Below, piece after piece: positions 25,633 to 34,600 of a stretch of DNA of 43,685 bases; position 1 is the stretch's first letter, and each line of letters begins with the position of its first letter. The position numbers were made by a program, and so were the translations under genes. The notes beneath the pieces are model-generated. The model was not told the origin of the DNA and ran no database searches. It worked only from the letters and a program-made list of their open reading frames with translations. This DNA comes from Deltaproteobacteria bacterium (GTDB taxonomy: Bacteria > Myxococcota > JACRCW01 > JAFGSX01). The DNA lies in contig JAFGSX010000061.1 of NCBI GenBank assembly GCA_016934455.1, positions 1-43,685 of the forward strand, in the 5' to 3' direction.

Positions 25633-25644
25633 CGGAGAGAGCAC

Positions 25645-25721
<77 letters not shown>

Positions 25722-25848
25722 TGCGCGGCCGCCGCGGGGTGGTCAGATGCTAGGCAGCGAGGAGTGAGGGAGTGAGTGGCCTGTTGCGGCCACGAGACGA
25801 CCGAACGACGAAGCAACGCCGCAGATGACCGCCTCCCGGCGACCGAAC

Positions 25849-25925
<77 letters not shown>

Positions 25926-25962
25926 TTTTCCGTTTTGGATGGTCGGCGAGCGGCAATTGCGC

Positions 25963-25989
25963 TTGACGGCCGATGGCCGCGGTTATACG
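25963..25989 (+). promoter_or_regulatory. Possible promoter upstream of tRNA-His
   Basis: TTGACG (25963-25968) and TATACG (25984-25989) are 15 bases apart, shorter than optimal. The -10 element ends 16 bases before tRNA-His. It may supplement transcription from the cluster promoter. Confidence 0.35.
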
Positions 25990-26005
25990 GATGGCGCCTG
26001 TTGCG

Positions 26006-26082
26006 GTGGGTGTAGCTCAGTTGGTCAGAGCGCCAGGTTGTGGCCCTGGAGGCCGAGGGTTCGAAGCCCTTCACTCACCCCA
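26006..26082 (+). tRNA. tRNA-His (GUG)
   Basis: GTGGGTG pairs with CACTCAC (one G-T pair). The anticodon stem CCAGG/CCTGG holds loop TTGTGGC, anticodon GTG. The discriminator is C, as expected for bacterial tRNA-His, and the base before the stem (26005) is G, which can supply G-1. CCA is encoded. Confidence 0.97.
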
Positions 26083-26084
26083 CT

Positions 26085-26122
26085 GCTCCCCGCTGGCCGA
26101 CGTCAGCGGGGAGCTTTTTTTT
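26085..26122 (+). terminator. Strong intrinsic terminator after tRNA-His
   Basis: GCTCCCCGCTG (26085-26095) and CAGCGGGGAGC (26104-26114) form a perfect 11-base stem with an 8-base loop, followed by eight T residues. It lies three bases after tRNA-His and 16 bases before the next tRNA gene. Confidence 0.93.
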
Positions 26123-26138
26123 ACACCGCTGCGGCGAC

Positions 26139-26215
26139 GCGCCTGTAGCTCAACTGGATAGAGCATCGGACTTCGGATCCGAGGGTCGGGGGTTCAAATC
26201 CCTCCAGGCGCGCCA
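26139..26215 (+). tRNA. tRNA-Arg (UCG)
   Basis: GCGCCTG pairs with CAGGCGC in the acceptor stem. The anticodon stem TCGGA/TCCGA holds loop CTTCGGA, anticodon TCG. CCA is encoded at 26213-26215. It begins only 16 bases after the T tract of the preceding terminator, so its own promoter, if any, must overlap that hairpin. Confidence 0.97.
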
Positions 26216-26234
26216 CTTCGCGCGCGACCGCATC

Positions 26235-27272
26235 TCATCCGTATTTCTTGGCCTGGATCAGGAACCTCACCACGCCGCGAGAGGTGTGTGTCTCGATCGA
26301 GCGGAAGCGCCTGCAGGAGACGTTGTTCCAGAGCAGCGGATGATCCTTGAGGTAGGTGATCATGGCGAGCGGCACCACGATCTGGCCATCGTCCTCGCTC
26401 ACGCAGCGGACGGTGATCGACTCCCTGAACTGGTGCGGCAGCGTCGAGCGCAGCTCGAACATGATGCGGGCCTCGGGATCCGGGGTCGAATCGGGGGTCC
26501 AGGTGACCGTGAGGTCGGTCGTGCTGTCCAGCCAGTCGACCAGGTCCGGGCCGAAGCAGCCGTCGTCGAAGGTGACGCCCCGGGACTGGATGGAGAACGG
26601 TTCTATGCCCCCGCCGCCGGCGCTGCTCGCCGTGACGGCGGCGGCGTCCCCGAACAGATCCCCGTCGGCCGGGTTCCCGCCGTTGACGGAGTAGCGATTG
26701 TCGGCGGTGCAGACCATGCTGGTGGCGACGTTGAGGCCGGTGAAATCTATGGTGCCGGCGCAGAGCGGATTCGTCGGCGCGGTGCAGACGCCGTTGACGC
26801 AGGTCTGCGGCGACGTGCACGCCGGCTCGCAGGGCGGGGCCACGTCGGCGACGTGCACCACCTGGCACTCGCCCTCGGCCATCGCCACCTCGCTCGCCAG
26901 GGGCTGGCAATAGGGCTCGCACACGCCGACCGGGCCGTCGGCGAAGACGGCGAAGCCATAACCATAGGTCGCGATCTCCGTCGCGAAATCGACGTCAAAG
27001 GTCTGCAGTTCCTCGAGCACGATGATCCCGATCAGCGTCTCCGCGTCCCGCCCGGCGGCGTCCGCGGCGGTCGCATCCCGACCGGCTCCGTCAGGCGCCG
27101 CGGCATCCGGCCGGATGCCGGCGTCGGCGGCGTCAATGGCCGCGGCGTCAATGGCCGCGGCGTCACCGCCCGCGGCGTCGACGCCCGCGTCCTCGCCGTC
27201 CGGCGGCGGAGGACAGGCGCACACAAACGACAGCAGGCCACTCAGCAACACCGGCAACAGCTTCTTTTTCAT
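26235..27272 (-). CDS. Asp/Ala-rich linker lipoprotein of unknown function
   Basis: The 345-residue product starts with a lipoprotein signal peptide (MKKKLLPVLLSGLLSFVCAC; likely lipidated Cys20). About 55 residues of Asp/Ala/Gly-rich linker follow, encoded partly by a 15-base tandem repeat. The folded part is cysteine-rich with a short EGF-like run (CTSPQTCVNGVC) and beta-rich segments (WLDSTTDLTVTWTPDSTPD). No enzyme motif is seen. Such linker lipoproteins are frequent in Myxococcota and are probably surface-exposed. The ATG at 27272 is chosen over an upstream one because it begins the signal peptide and has GGGGA upstream. It converges on the tRNA-Arg gene. Confidence 0.75.
   Translation of the reverse strand: MKKKLLPVLLSGLLSFVCACPPPPDGEDAGVDAAGGDAAAIDAAAIDAADAGIRPDAAAPDGAGRDATAADAAGRDAETLIGIIVLEELQTFDVDFATEIATYGYGFAVFADGPVGVCEPYCQPLASEVAMAEGECQVVHVADVAPPCEPACTSPQTCVNGVCTAPTNPLCAGTIDFTGLNVATSMVCTADNRYSVNGGNPADGDLFGDAAAVTASSAGGGGIEPFSIQSRGVTFDDGCFGPDLVDWLDSTTDLTVTWTPDSTPDPEARIMFELRSTLPHQFRESITVRCVSEDDGQIVVPLAMITYLKDHPLLWNNVSCRRFRSIETHTSRGVVRFLIQAKKYG
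27130..27189. repeat. 15-base tandem repeat, four units
   Basis: Units at 27130, 27145, 27160 and 27175 begin GCGTC and end GCG. The first two are identical (GCGTCAATGGCCGCG); the last two differ at a few bases. They encode the Asp/Ala-rich linker of the lipoprotein in five-residue steps, so copy number can change without a frameshift. Confidence 0.9.
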
Positions 27273-27324
27273 GGTCCCCGCTCCCATCCGGAGGTTGCGT
27301 GCGCGTCGCACTAAAGAGGTTCCC

Positions 27325-27354
27325 ATTCTACTCCGCTGTCAATCGATTCGTCAG
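27325..27354 (-). promoter_or_regulatory. Possible promoter of the linker lipoprotein gene
   Basis: On the minus strand, CTGACG (27349-27354) and TAGAAT (27325-27330) are 18 bases apart, about 50 bases before the start codon. The -10 element is good and the -35 fair. Confidence 0.35.
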
Positions 27355-27477
27355 TACACCCGACGTCGAGGTGATTTGGGTTGAGCTTCAGTTTGTCTAG
27401 TGGTACCCAAGCCAAACGACTGCAGAAGACCTGTCCATAGCTTTTTTCAACCAACCGCAATCAGAAGGAAGACCCCG

Positions 27478-28008
27478 ATGAAACGCACTTTCGGCATCTT
27501 GCTGGCAACGGTATTCCTGGGGTGCGGGCCAATGGGAAATACCCTTGGCTTGGAGGGTATCTACGAGGGCACGATGAAGGTCGAGGGAAGCGGGACTTTT
27601 ACGGACCATACCGGCGCTTCGCCGACGGTATACGATTCGGAATACGACAATTCGTCGCAGACTCAAATGACGATAGAACCCGGCTACAACTCCGATGCGG
27701 TGCTGCCGGGATCGAATTGCGTCATCGCCTTGAAGGCCGAATCTGACAAACTGGTCCTCGTCGAAAGCATGACTTGCACCGAGGTCACCGAGGTCACGAC
27801 CACGGGAGCGGGCAACACGTCGACGACAAAAGAGACCAAGACCCAGATTTACAATGAGGTCGAGATCACCAAGAACGGTGACAACAAGATGAAAGCAACC
27901 ATGAAAGCCAGCAGCACCAATTTGAAAGAGAAGGACGGCGAAAAACAGACCGAGACACAACTCTCGCTGACGTTGAGTTTCGACGGCACGAGGATCGCCA
28001 ACTACTAG
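27478..28008 (+). CDS. Small lipoprotein of lower GC content
   Basis: The 176-residue product has a short lipoprotein signal with lipobox FLGC (lipidated Cys16). The mature part is beta-rich and Thr/Lys/Glu-rich (VTEVTTTGAGNTSTTKETKT), with a possible lipocalin-like or META-like pattern but no firm family. AAGGAAG precedes the ATG at 27478. Base composition and codon choice are visibly less GC-rich than the neighbours (AAA, GAA and ATT codons are common), which suggests recent acquisition or relaxed selection. It is divergent from the linker lipoprotein gene. Confidence 0.7.
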   Translation: MKRTFGILLATVFLGCGPMGNTLGLEGIYEGTMKVEGSGTFTDHTGASPTVYDSEYDNSSQTQMTIEPGYNSDAVLPGSNCVIALKAESDKLVLVESMTCTEVTEVTTTGAGNTSTTKETKTQIYNEVEITKNGDNKMKATMKASSTNLKEKDGEKQTETQLSLTLSFDGTRIANY

Positions 28009-28263
28009 CCGAGCAATGGCCAGCGTCAGGTCTAGAGAGAGGTTGCTGTCTCCGGGCAGCAAGCCTGACATGCGAGTCAGGGTCCGGCTGCTTCGACTGT
28101 CAGGCGCGCTGTCTATCATATTGTAATTGCAATTATTTTTTGTTTGGCACAAAAGCTGATTCGTCCCTCGCTCTGGATGGCAGATCCAATGGCTGGTGAC
28201 GGTGACGAGGCGGGCTGCGGTCTTGCCAGGGAAGTCCACGTCCACGCAAGAGGGGAGCAACGC
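28009..28263 (+). other. 255-base intergenic region with hairpin and AT-rich palindrome
   Basis: A nested hairpin can form from TTGCTG (28043-28048) and CAGCAA (28057-28062), flanked by GTCAGG (28025-28030) and CCTGAC (28064-28069). It has no T tract directly after it. Further on, TAATTGCAATTA (28124-28135) is a perfect 12-base palindrome followed by six T residues, unusual in this GC-rich DNA; it may be a regulator site for the VWA gene. A TATCAT at 28114-28119 could be a -10 element. Confidence 0.4.
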
Positions 28264-30057
28264 ATGAGCAAGCATCTGTGGTGGGTCGGGGTGGCTGCAA
28301 CGATCGCAGTGCTGTCGGGCTGCGCCATGTCCGAAATGGCGCCCAGCTACAAGGAGTCCGTTCCGAGCGATGGCGAGACCAGCGGCACGACCAAGTCCTA
28401 CCATTCTCCGGACGGCGGTAGCGCCGACGCCGAAGCCGACGATGGCTCGCAGACCGACGCCGGCGCGGCGGACGCGGTCGCCGAGGATGCCGCGGCCGCG
28501 GACAGCGGCCAGGCGGCAGACGAGCTGCGCTGGTACCAGCTCTCACCCGATGACTCCACCAGCATGGCCTCGGCGCAGCTCATCAAGGCCGGCTTCAGCA
28601 ATTACTACGGCTCGAACCAGATCGCGATCCGGCCGCACGAGGTGATCAACTACTATGACCCGCCGGCCGCGCTGCGCGCGCCGCAGCACCTGGCCACGTC
28701 GTGGACGCTGGCGGACGGCGTGTTCGTCGGCGTCGACGCCAGGCGCTCGGAGGTCGTCAACGGCGAGCTCGAGGCGCTCGACCTCCTGATCCATGCCTAT
28801 GCGCCCGCGCTCGACGTGGCCGAGCGCCGGCCGTGGAACCTGCACCTGTGCGTGGACGTCTCGGGCTCGATGAGCGGCGACAAGATCGCCACCGTGCGCG
28901 GGGCGCTGCAGTTGCTGGCCGACGCGCTGCGTCCCGGCGACAAGATCTCGCTGACCACCTTTTCCAGCAATGCGCGGATCGTCTTTCGCACGCTCGAGGC
29001 GGGCGACAACCTGGCGCACATCCGCTCCGAGCTGTGCGCGCTGGAGGCGCAGAGCTCGACCAACATGATGGCGGGGTTGGCGCTGGCCTACGAGGAGGCG
29101 CAGAGCGCCTTTGACCCGGCGGCCGTCAACCGCGTGATCCTGTTCAGCGACGGCAACGCCAATGTGGGCGACACCGAGATCGCCAGCTTCGCCGGCCTGA
29201 CCCGCATCAACCAGGGCGAGGGCATCTACCTGTCGGGCGTGGGCGTCGGCTCCGACTACGACGTCGAGCGGATGGACGCGCTGACCGACGCCGGCAAGGG
29301 CGCCCACGTCTTCTTGCCCAACCTGAGCGAGATCGGCGTCGTCTTCTCCAACATGGTGCGCAAGCTGGTCGAGGTGCACTCGGATGCGGTGTCGATCGAG
29401 GTCGAGCTGCCGGCGAGCTTTGCCCTGCAGCGCTTCAGCGGCGAGGAGTTTTCCACCGATCCCGACGCCCGCGTGCCCAACGTGGTGCTGGCCGCCGGCG
29501 ACGATCTCACGGTGCTGTCGCGCTTTGTCACCACCGCCCCGGCCAGCTTCGAGCGGGATCTGATCGTCACCGTGCGCTACCGGCCGCTGGCCTCGGCCGC
29601 GGAGCAGGTCTTTTCGCAGCGGATCGCGATCGCGGACCTGATCGCGGCGCCGGGAACCCTGCTCGAGCGCACCCGGCTGGTCGACGCCTACGCGCGCTGG
29701 GCCGCCGGCGCCGAGGATGCGATGGATGCGACGACCCTGGGTCAGGCGCTGGCCGCCTTCGAGTGGCAGGACATGGGCCTCGAGGAGATAGCCTGCGTGG
29801 TGCGCGCCGGCCGCGGTGTCAGCGCCACCGAATGCACCCGCGCGGTGACCGCGTCCCCCAATCGGCCGCAGAGCTGCGAGGGAGCGCCGTACGAAGACCC
29901 CAACGAATACGGCTACTACCAGGGCGGTTACCCCTACTACTACGGTTGCCTCTGCTCGTCGCATTCGCATCCGGGATACGGTCTGGGCCTGGTCTCGCTC
30001 GGCCTGCTCGCCCTGATCTGGCTGCGGTTCGGAGGCCGTCGAAATCGCACCCGCTAG
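28264..30057 (+). CDS. VWA-domain lipoprotein (YfbK-like) with MYXO-CTERM-like tail
   Basis: The 597-residue protein has a lipoprotein signal (VLSGC, lipidated Cys20), an Asp/Ala-rich linker to about 105, a conserved N-terminal segment (RPHEVINYYDPP) and a von Willebrand A domain with MIDAS residues Asp198, Ser200 and Ser202 in DVSGSMS. A C-terminal region typical of YfbK-like proteins follows. The last 37 residues have Cys562 and Cys564, then a hydrophobic helix and an Arg cluster (GGRRNRTR), much like a MYXO-CTERM sorting signal. It is probably a metal-dependent surface adhesion or complex-assembly protein. GAGGGGAG precedes the ATG; a longer upstream frame lacks a signal peptide. Confidence 0.88.
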   Translation: MSKHLWWVGVAATIAVLSGCAMSEMAPSYKESVPSDGETSGTTKSYHSPDGGSADAEADDGSQTDAGAADAVAEDAAAADSGQAADELRWYQLSPDDSTSMASAQLIKAGFSNYYGSNQIAIRPHEVINYYDPPAALRAPQHLATSWTLADGVFVGVDARRSEVVNGELEALDLLIHAYAPALDVAERRPWNLHLCVDVSGSMSGDKIATVRGALQLLADALRPGDKISLTTFSSNARIVFRTLEAGDNLAHIRSELCALEAQSSTNMMAGLALAYEEAQSAFDPAAVNRVILFSDGNANVGDTEIASFAGLTRINQGEGIYLSGVGVGSDYDVERMDALTDAGKGAHVFLPNLSEIGVVFSNMVRKLVEVHSDAVSIEVELPASFALQRFSGEEFSTDPDARVPNVVLAAGDDLTVLSRFVTTAPASFERDLIVTVRYRPLASAAEQVFSQRIAIADLIAAPGTLLERTRLVDAYARWAAGAEDAMDATTLGQALAAFEWQDMGLEEIACVVRAGRGVSATECTRAVTASPNRPQSCEGAPYEDPNEYGYYQGGYPYYYGCLCSSHSHPGYGLGLVSLGLLALIWLRFGGRRNRTR

Positions 30058-30218
30058 CCACGCCGCACACCCCGATAGAATGCCCAGCAGCGATGAGAGG
30101 TCCTGGGATCCGCGCCACGAGAGCGGGTCGAAGGGGCGGTCCCCGGGCAGCGTAGAGCCGCGACCGGGCCCGGCTGAAGGTTGTGCCGGTTGTCGGTAGG
30201 GCGCTATAAGCGTTGGCG

Positions 30219-31559
30219 ATGACGGATGCCGGATTAAGCGGGTGCCGCGCCCTGACGGCGCTCGCCGTGGGGCTGGTTGTCGTCGGCGTCCGGGCCGCGG
30301 CAAGCGCGGCCCCGCCCGCGTCCGACGCGCAAGCCGCGGCGCAGCCCAAGGTCATCTGGCTCGCCGATCCCGTGATCCTGAGCGAGGACGTCGAAGCCGA
30401 GCAGGCGCAGCGCCTGGCGCGCGCGCTGGGCCGCGCGCTCGGGCTGATCCGCGGCGAGCAGGTGCTGTTCGGCCGCAGCGCGGTGCAGCAGCGGACCGCC
30501 GGCGAGCGCTCGGTCCGGGAGCAGATCGACCAGGCGCGGATCCTGTTCGACACCGGCGAGGAGCAGTATCTCGCCTTCAACTTCGGGCTGGCCGCGGTCA
30601 ACCTGGGGCAGGCCGCCGACGTGCTGACCGGCGTCATCTCGGACCTGGACGCGGAGAAGCTGGAGCTGCTGTACCGCGCCCGCATGCTCGAGGGCGTGGC
30701 CTGGTTCCAGAGCGGGTCCGAGGGCAAGGCGCAGCAGGCTTTTGCCAGGTTGATCGCGCTGCGCCCCGACTTCCAGCCATCGCCTAGGGATCTGACGCCC
30801 GAGGCGCGCAACGCCTATCTGGCGGCGCTGGGCAAGGTGACCGGCGAAGGCGTCGGCAGCCTCGAGGTCCGCAGCGATCCCGCCGACGGCGAGGTCACCC
30901 TAGACGGCATCGGCCGCGGCCGCACGCCGATCACCATCAGCCCGGTATTGCCCGGGCCGCACACGGTGCGCCTGGCCCGCGCGGGCCACGAGAACCACGA
31001 CCAGACCGTGGTCATGCCGCCGGGTGGCCTGCTCGAGCTGGACGCCAAGCTGGCGGTCACCCCGGCGCTCGCCCGGGTCCAGCGGATCGAGAACGCCGCG
31101 CGCAACGGCCTGCCCATCGACGCGGTGGCCGACGACCTGCAGCAGTTGCGGCGGATGGCCGATCTCGATTCGCTGGTGCTGATGGCCGTGAGCAGCTCGC
31201 CGCACGAGGTGGACCAGTATCTGGTCACCGTGCTGCGCGTCGATCGCCGCACCCGCTCGGCCGCTGCCGTGCTGTGCAGCGTCGGCAGCTCGGGCCAGGC
31301 CATGAATGCTGTGGCGCTGCTGCTAGACCAGGCAAGCTGGCCCGGGGCGCAGTGGCCGCAGGGGTCCCGGCAGCTCGATCTCGATTTCAATGGCTCGTTG
31401 CTCGGCGTCTGGCCAGGCTGGAGCTGGCCCGAGGAGGGCGCGGCCGGCGATGACGATGTGCTCGGCCAGTGGTGGTTGTGGGCTGGCCTGGCCGCAGGCG
31501 CGGTGGTGCTCGCCGGAGCGGCGGTCGCCGCGGGTGCGCTGATCTACCTCGCGCGCTGA
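30219..31559 (+). CDS. PEGA-domain protein with C-terminal membrane helix
   Basis: The 446-residue protein begins with a signal-like hydrophobic segment (ALTALAVGLVVVGVRAAASA). Residues about 85-200 are helical and TPR-like (YRARMLEGVAWFQSGSEGKA and following). A PEGA domain spans about 208-270 (GSLEVRSDPADGEVTLDG, then PGPHTVRLARAGHE). A region of unknown fold follows, with a membrane helix at the C-terminus (LAAGAVVLAGAAVAAGALIYL). It is probably an envelope protein. The ATG at 30219 is chosen; a TTG two codons upstream is possible and neither has a clear ribosome-binding site. The 161-base gap before it shows no gene. Confidence 0.72.
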   Translation: MTDAGLSGCRALTALAVGLVVVGVRAAASAAPPASDAQAAAQPKVIWLADPVILSEDVEAEQAQRLARALGRALGLIRGEQVLFGRSAVQQRTAGERSVREQIDQARILFDTGEEQYLAFNFGLAAVNLGQAADVLTGVISDLDAEKLELLYRARMLEGVAWFQSGSEGKAQQAFARLIALRPDFQPSPRDLTPEARNAYLAALGKVTGEGVGSLEVRSDPADGEVTLDGIGRGRTPITISPVLPGPHTVRLARAGHENHDQTVVMPPGGLLELDAKLAVTPALARVQRIENAARNGLPIDAVADDLQQLRRMADLDSLVLMAVSSSPHEVDQYLVTVLRVDRRTRSAAAVLCSVGSSGQAMNAVALLLDQASWPGAQWPQGSRQLDLDFNGSLLGVWPGWSWPEEGAAGDDDVLGQWWLWAGLAAGAVVLAGAAVAAGALIYLAR

Positions 31560-31624
31560 GACCGCGCCGGGGGGTCGACCACGGGCGCGCTGTCGCCGCA
31601 TCACGTCTGGTCCAGGAGGCTGCG

Positions 31625-34600
31625 ATGTCTCGTCGCCATGGGTGCTTGCGGTCGGTCTCCGCTGCGCTGGTGCTGACCGTCACCGCCTGCAGTCAGTGCG
31701 GAAGATCCGACCGCCGGCTCAAGCCGCTGCCGGCGCCGCCGGCGCTCGACCTGAAGGCGTCGTCGACCGCGAGCGCGCCGCTCAAGGTGGTGATCGCGAC
31801 GCCGACCCAGCCCGATCAGCACGGAGAGGTGCGGCCGGCGGTGACCTTCTCGAAACCGATCGTCGCGCTGGGCGCGGTCGAGCAGATGCAGCGGCGGCTG
31901 CCGATGATCGCGGTCGAGCCGCCGGTCGCCGGCGAGTGGAAATGGATCGGATCGTCGACGGTCGAGTTCGCGCCCCGGGACCGGCTGCCGCTGGCCACGG
32001 CGTTCAAGCTGACCGTGGCGGCAGGCGTCACCGCGCTCGACGGCTCCCGGCTGGCGCAGCCCTTTAGCTGGCAGTTCTCGACCGTCAAGCCCGAGCTCCG
32101 GAGCGTCGAGCCCGATGACCGGTGGGCGTGGTTGCGGCCGGACCAGGTCTTCGAGCTGCGCTTCAACCAGCGCGTGCGCGACCTGGCGCAGCACGTCGCG
32201 CTGCAGGTCGGGGACCACCCGCTCGGCGTCGACCTGGTCAAGGAGATCGATGAGCGCGCCGAGGCGATCGCCAGGCGCAAGGAGCACAGACGGCCCGCGC
32301 AGCTCGAGGTGTGGGAGCTGCGCCGCCTGGGCTTTCGCTATCAGATCAAGGCCAAGCAACCGCTGCCCCTGGATCGGGAGGTGGTCCTGACCGTGGCCGC
32401 TGACCTCGCCGGAGTCGAGGGGACGCTCACGCTGGGCGAGGCCAAGACCCGCGACTACCGCAGCTACGGCCCGATGCGGATCGCGCGCGCCGAGGGCTGC
32501 CGCCATCCCACCTGGGACGACGAGCCGCGCTGCACCCACGGCCCGATCGTGCTGGTGCTGAGCAACCGCGCAGACGTCAAGACGCTCAAACCGCTGCTCT
32601 CGATCGAGCCCAAGGTCGAGATCAACTGGGCGGGCGTCGAGAGCTACCTGCCCGAGAGCCGCGACTGCGGCTATCGCGACTGCTCGCCCTTTGTGACGCT
32701 GCCCGGCAGGTACCAGGCCGGCGTCCGCTACACGATCAAGGTGGCGGCCGGGCTGGTCGACGAGTTTGGCCAGAAGGCGCCCGCCTTCGAGGGGCAGGTC
32801 CAGCTCGACGATCTGCGTCCCACCTTCAGGCTCGGCCCGGGTCAGGCCCTGCTCGAGGCCGAGCGCGACGGCGCGCTGCCGATCGAGTCGGCCAACGTCA
32901 AGCGCGGCGAGTTCGACCTCTGGCTGCTGACGCCGGCCGAGATGGCGCAGGCGCTCTCCAGCCTGGACAGCGGCCAGCGCGAGCCGGCACCGCCCAATCG
33001 CGCGCCGCTGCACCTCGGGCTGGATCTCAGGGGGACCCGCAACGCGCTGCGCTGGACGCCGCTCAAGCTGCGCGAGGCGCTGCCGGAGGGCAAGCGCAGC
33101 GGCCTGTTCTTCGTCCAGGGCTGGAGCCCGGATCTGCCGTTCGACCGCGGCCCGCGGCCCAAGCAGTACGTGCTGGCGCAGATCACCGATTTGGCCGTGC
33201 ACACCAAGCTCGGCCCCAAGAGCGGTGTGGCCTGGGTGACCCGGCTCTCGACCGGCAAGCCGGTGGGCGGCGCCGAGCTGACGCTGTTCGACGCCAAGGG
33301 CGCCCGGCGCTGGAGCGGCACCAGCGATGCCAGCGGCGTCGCCCGGGTGCCGGGCACGGTCGAGTTGCTGGGGGAGGATCCCAAGAAGCCGTGGTCGATA
33401 CCGTTTGCGCTGGTGGCGGCGCGGCTGGACGACGACGTGGGCGTCACCCTCTCGACCTGGCAGGGGGACCTGTCGCCGTGGGCCTTCTCGCTCGACGGCG
33501 AGTGGGCCAGCCGCCGTCCCGATGGCCTGGGCGCGCTGTTCAGCGAGCGCGGTATCTACCGGCCGGGCGAGCAGGTCCACGTCAAGGGAGTGCTGCGCTA
33601 CCGCAGCGTGGGCGACCTGCGCAACCCGGCCGGGGCGCCGGTCACCCTCGTGATCGAGGACTCGCGCGGCAAGGAGATCGAGCGGCGGAGCGTCAAGCTG
33701 TCGGCCTACGGCACCTTCGCCACGACCGTCGAGATCGGCGCCGAGGCGCCTCTCGGCTACTACGGCATGACCGCCCGCGCCGCCGTGCTGGGCACCAAAC
33801 TCGAGACGCGCGGCCAGTTTCGAGTCGCCGAGTTCCGGCCGCCGCCGTTTCAGGTCGACGTGACCGCACCGGCCGCGCAGTTGATCGCGGGCGAGCGCAT
33901 CCGGGCGCAGGTCGCCGCGCGCTACCTGTTCGGCGCGGCCATGGCTCAGGCCGGCGCGCACTGGACCGCGGTGCGGCGCAGCACCGACTTCGAGCCGCCC
34001 GGGGAGCCGGCGTTCGCGTTTGGCGTGCGCACCTGGTGGGGCGGCGACGACGAGCCGGCGGCTTCCAGCGGCACCTTCGGCGGCGGCGATGCGGTCACCG
34101 ACGCCGAGGGGGCTTTTGCCGTCGACGTCGGCGTGGCCGAGGCGCCGGCCAATCGCACCTGGGAGTACACGGTCGAGGCAGAGGTGGCGGACGTCAGCCG
34201 GCAGCGCGTGGCCAACCGCGCCACCGTCACCGTGCACCCGGCCGCCTACTACGCCGGCGTCAAGCCGGCGAGCGAGGGCTTCGGCGTGGTCGGCGAGCCG
34301 GCGCGCGTCGAGCTGATCGCCTGCAAGCCCGACGGCGAGCGCCAGGCCAAGGTGGCGATCGATCTCAAGGTCAAGCGCCGGGTCTGGAAGTCGATCCGCC
34401 AGAAAGGATCGGGTGGCGAGTACTTCACCGACTCCGAGCCCGAGGAGACCGTGGTCCATAGCTGCCAGGTCCGGACCGAGGCGACACCGGTGGTCTGCGA
34501 GTTCAAGCCCGAGAAGGGAGGGCTGCACGTGCTGGAGGCGACGCTCAAGGACGAGCAGGGCCGCCAGCAGACCACCCGCACCGGTTTCTACGTCGTCGGC

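Noticed and set aside
27376-27410. TTGGGT...ACCCAA inverted repeat before the small lipoprotein gene
   Set aside because: The arms are six bases with a 23-base spacer, which is expected by chance in a window of this size.
28124-28141. Palindrome plus T run as an intrinsic terminator
   Set aside because: The TAATTGCAATTA stem is AT-only at its base and would need a loop of two to four bases, so it cannot form a stable hairpin.
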